From assembly GCA_947461495.1 (NCBI GenBank), contig CANHLV010000071.1, positions 1 through 7,808 on the forward strand: DNA of 7,808 bases, written 5' to 3'. This document shows positions 7,189 to 7,808 of the stretch, in pieces. This DNA is from Chitinophagaceae bacterium (GTDB lineage: Bacteria; Bacteroidota; Bacteroidia; Chitinophagales; Chitinophagaceae). The position numbers and the translations under genes were made by a program. The notes beneath the pieces were generated by a model that was given only the letters and a program-made list of their open reading frames with translations, was not told the origin of the DNA and made no database searches. Within the stretch, counting starts at the first letter, position 1, and each line of letters opens with the position of its first letter.

Positions 7189-7506
7189 ATGGCATTCGAA
7201 TTCACAGACGCAAACTTCAAAGCGGAAGTTTTAGAATCAGATAAATTATCAGTAATCGATTTTTGGGCAGAATGGTGCGGACCTTGCAGAGCTATCGGAC
7301 CCGTTATTGAAGAACTGGCCAAAGAATATGATGGAAAAGTAAAAGTTGGAAAAGTTAATGTTGATCACAATCCACAAATATCTATGGACTATGGTATCAC
7401 TAGTATTCCAGCGATTTTATTTGTAAAAAATGGCGAAGTGGTTGATAAATTAGTTGGTGCACAACCTAAAGCGAATTTTGTAAAGAAAATAGAAGCCCAT
7501 AAATAA
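7189..7506 (+). CDS. trxA: Thioredoxin
   Basis: A 105-residue single-domain thioredoxin, the family's normal length. It is a cytoplasmic dithiol reductant that thioredoxin reductase recharges and that reduces protein disulfides. There is no signal peptide. The active site WCGPC gives Cys30 and Cys33; Asp24 in VIDFWAEWC is the buried acid (E. coli Asp26), and Pro74 in TSIP is the conserved cis-proline next to the active site. The fold elements VKVGKVNVDHNP (51-62) and PAILFVKNGE (74-83) are standard. The ATG at 7189 begins the usual first beta strand and follows an A-rich leader. The gene has its own promoter and terminator and so is probably monocistronic, although read-through from dnaE is possible because no terminator is evident between them. 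Confidence 0.98.
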   Translation: MAFEFTDANFKAEVLESDKLSVIDFWAEWCGPCRAIGPVIEELAKEYDGKVKVGKVNVDHNPQISMDYGITSIPAILFVKNGEVVDKLVGAQPKANFVKKIEAHK

Positions 7507-7527
7507 TTTTTCTGTAATCCCCCAAGG

Positions 7528-7568
7528 AAAAGAGGCTACCCTATAAAACTGGGTAGCCTCTTTTATTT
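7528..7568 (+). terminator. Intrinsic terminator after trxA
   Basis: A perfect 14-bp stem pairs 7528-7541 (AAAAGAGGCTACCC) with 7551-7564 (GGGTAGCCTCTTTT) around a 9-nt loop. The 3' side gives a T run, interrupted by one A at 7565. The A run on the 5' side becomes a U run on the other strand, so it can also stop leftward transcripts. It lies 21 bp after the trxA stop. Confidence 0.93.
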
Positions 7569-7602
7569 GGAGCAGTTGCTATACATCAACTTGAAGAAAT
7601 TT

Positions 7603-7669
7603 TATACCGATTGTATATCTGTAATGGTCCAATGTAATTGGCCCATACAGCTATCACATCGGCGTTATA
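7603..7669. repeat. 67-nt imperfect inverted repeat (long hairpin)
   Basis: The two halves fold on each other around GTA (7634-7636). Pairs run 7629-7633 with 7637-7641, 7624-7627 with 7643-7646, 7619-7622 with 7647-7650, 7615-7617 with 7652-7654, 7607-7611 with 7658-7662, and 7603-7606 with 7666-7669. This makes about 25 base pairs, broken by one mismatch, one bulged A, small internal loops and a 3-nt bulge. It could be a REP-like or miniature mobile element, or the stem of a small RNA. It has no T-tract and follows a complete terminator, so it is not needed to end trxA. Confidence 0.6.
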
Positions 7670-7762
7670 CTAGGAAATTTCGGACTAAATTTTATTTAAA
7701 ATTGGTATTAGTTCTGCTGAAGAAATATTAGTGAAAATATTTGGCTGTTCGAGTTGAGAACA

Positions 7763-7806
7763 CGTAATATTGCGATATTGCAATATTGCAATATCGCAAT
7801 ATTACG
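7763..7806. repeat. Perfect 44-bp palindrome made of five 8-bp repeats
   Basis: Every base from 7763 to 7784 is complementary to its mirror position from 7806 back to 7785, with no spacer and no mismatch. The same stretch reads as five tandem 8-mers: AATATTGC at 7766, GATATTGC at 7774, AATATTGC at 7782, AATATCGC at 7790 and AATATTAC at 7798. The changes in the second and fourth units mirror each other, which keeps the symmetry exact. It ends two bases before the window edge, so a longer array may lie outside. Confidence 0.8.
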
Positions 7807-7808
7807 AC

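Larger units (their letters stand above)
7569..7808. other. Non-coding right end with hairpin and palindrome
   Basis: No reading frame with coding character and no tRNA-like or rRNA-like sequence is seen in these 240 bp. The segment contains a 67-nt imperfect hairpin (7603-7669), a weak A/T hairpin (7684-7712: ACTAA/TTAGT outside AATTTT/AAAATT), and a perfect 44-bp palindrome at the edge (7763-7806). The density of symmetry is well above that of the rest of the window. If a gene starts beyond the edge, this may be its upstream region. Confidence 0.6.

Noticed and set aside
7736..7743. AATATTTG as a promoter -7 box near the right end
   Set aside because: One mismatch to TAnnTTTG, no TTG at suitable spacing, and no downstream gene visible before the window ends.
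7763..7808. Reading the edge palindrome as a CRISPR repeat, a terminator or a hairpin telomere
   Set aside because: There are no unique spacers between units, no G/C-rich stem followed by a T run, and no telomere resolvase or other evidence of a linear replicon. Only the palindrome and the tandem units themselves are supported.

Overview
The window looks like chromosomal DNA from a low-GC member of the Bacteroidota. Three things support this. The promoters fit the phylum's TTG-N(17-23)-TAnnTTTG pattern, with perfect TAnnTTTG boxes before trxA, dnaE and the NlpC/P60 gene. No clear Shine-Dalgarno sequences are seen, and the leaders are A/T rich. The protein set matches as well: a short secreted M1 peptidase, a PHP-containing DnaE of about 1200 residues, and a lipoprotein ending its signal in Ser-Cys. 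I cannot name the genus from the sequence alone.

Layout, left to right. Positions 526 to 1 (minus strand) hold the first 175 codons of an oligopeptide-type ABC transporter substrate-binding lipoprotein, cut by the window edge. A 254-bp divergent intergenic region with three short dyads separates it from a secreted M1-family zinc aminopeptidase (781-2469, plus). That gene runs head-on into a secreted NlpC/P60 cysteine peptidase (3160-2474, minus) with only 4 bp between the stop codons. A 279-bp divergent region (3161-3439) carries a nested dyad and opposing promoters. After it come dnaE, the replicative DNA polymerase III alpha subunit (3440-7057, plus), and trxA, thioredoxin (7189-7506, plus), which has its own promoter and a strong 14-bp-stem terminator (7528-7568). 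The last 240 bp carry no gene that I can support. They contain a 67-nt imperfect hairpin and, at the very edge, a perfect 44-bp palindrome built of five 8-bp repeats.

Function. dnaE and trxA are housekeeping genes. The three genes on the left all belong to the cell envelope: peptide or solute capture, peptide trimming by the M1 enzyme, and peptidoglycan-peptide cleavage by NlpC/P60. They point in different directions and do not form an operon, so a shared pathway is only a loose inference. The gene content is ordinary, and I see no defence system, mobile-element gene, CRISPR array or RNA gene. The parts that known features do not explain are non-coding: the right-edge palindrome and hairpin, the dyad in the predicted NlpC/P60 leader, and the dyads upstream of the M1 gene.
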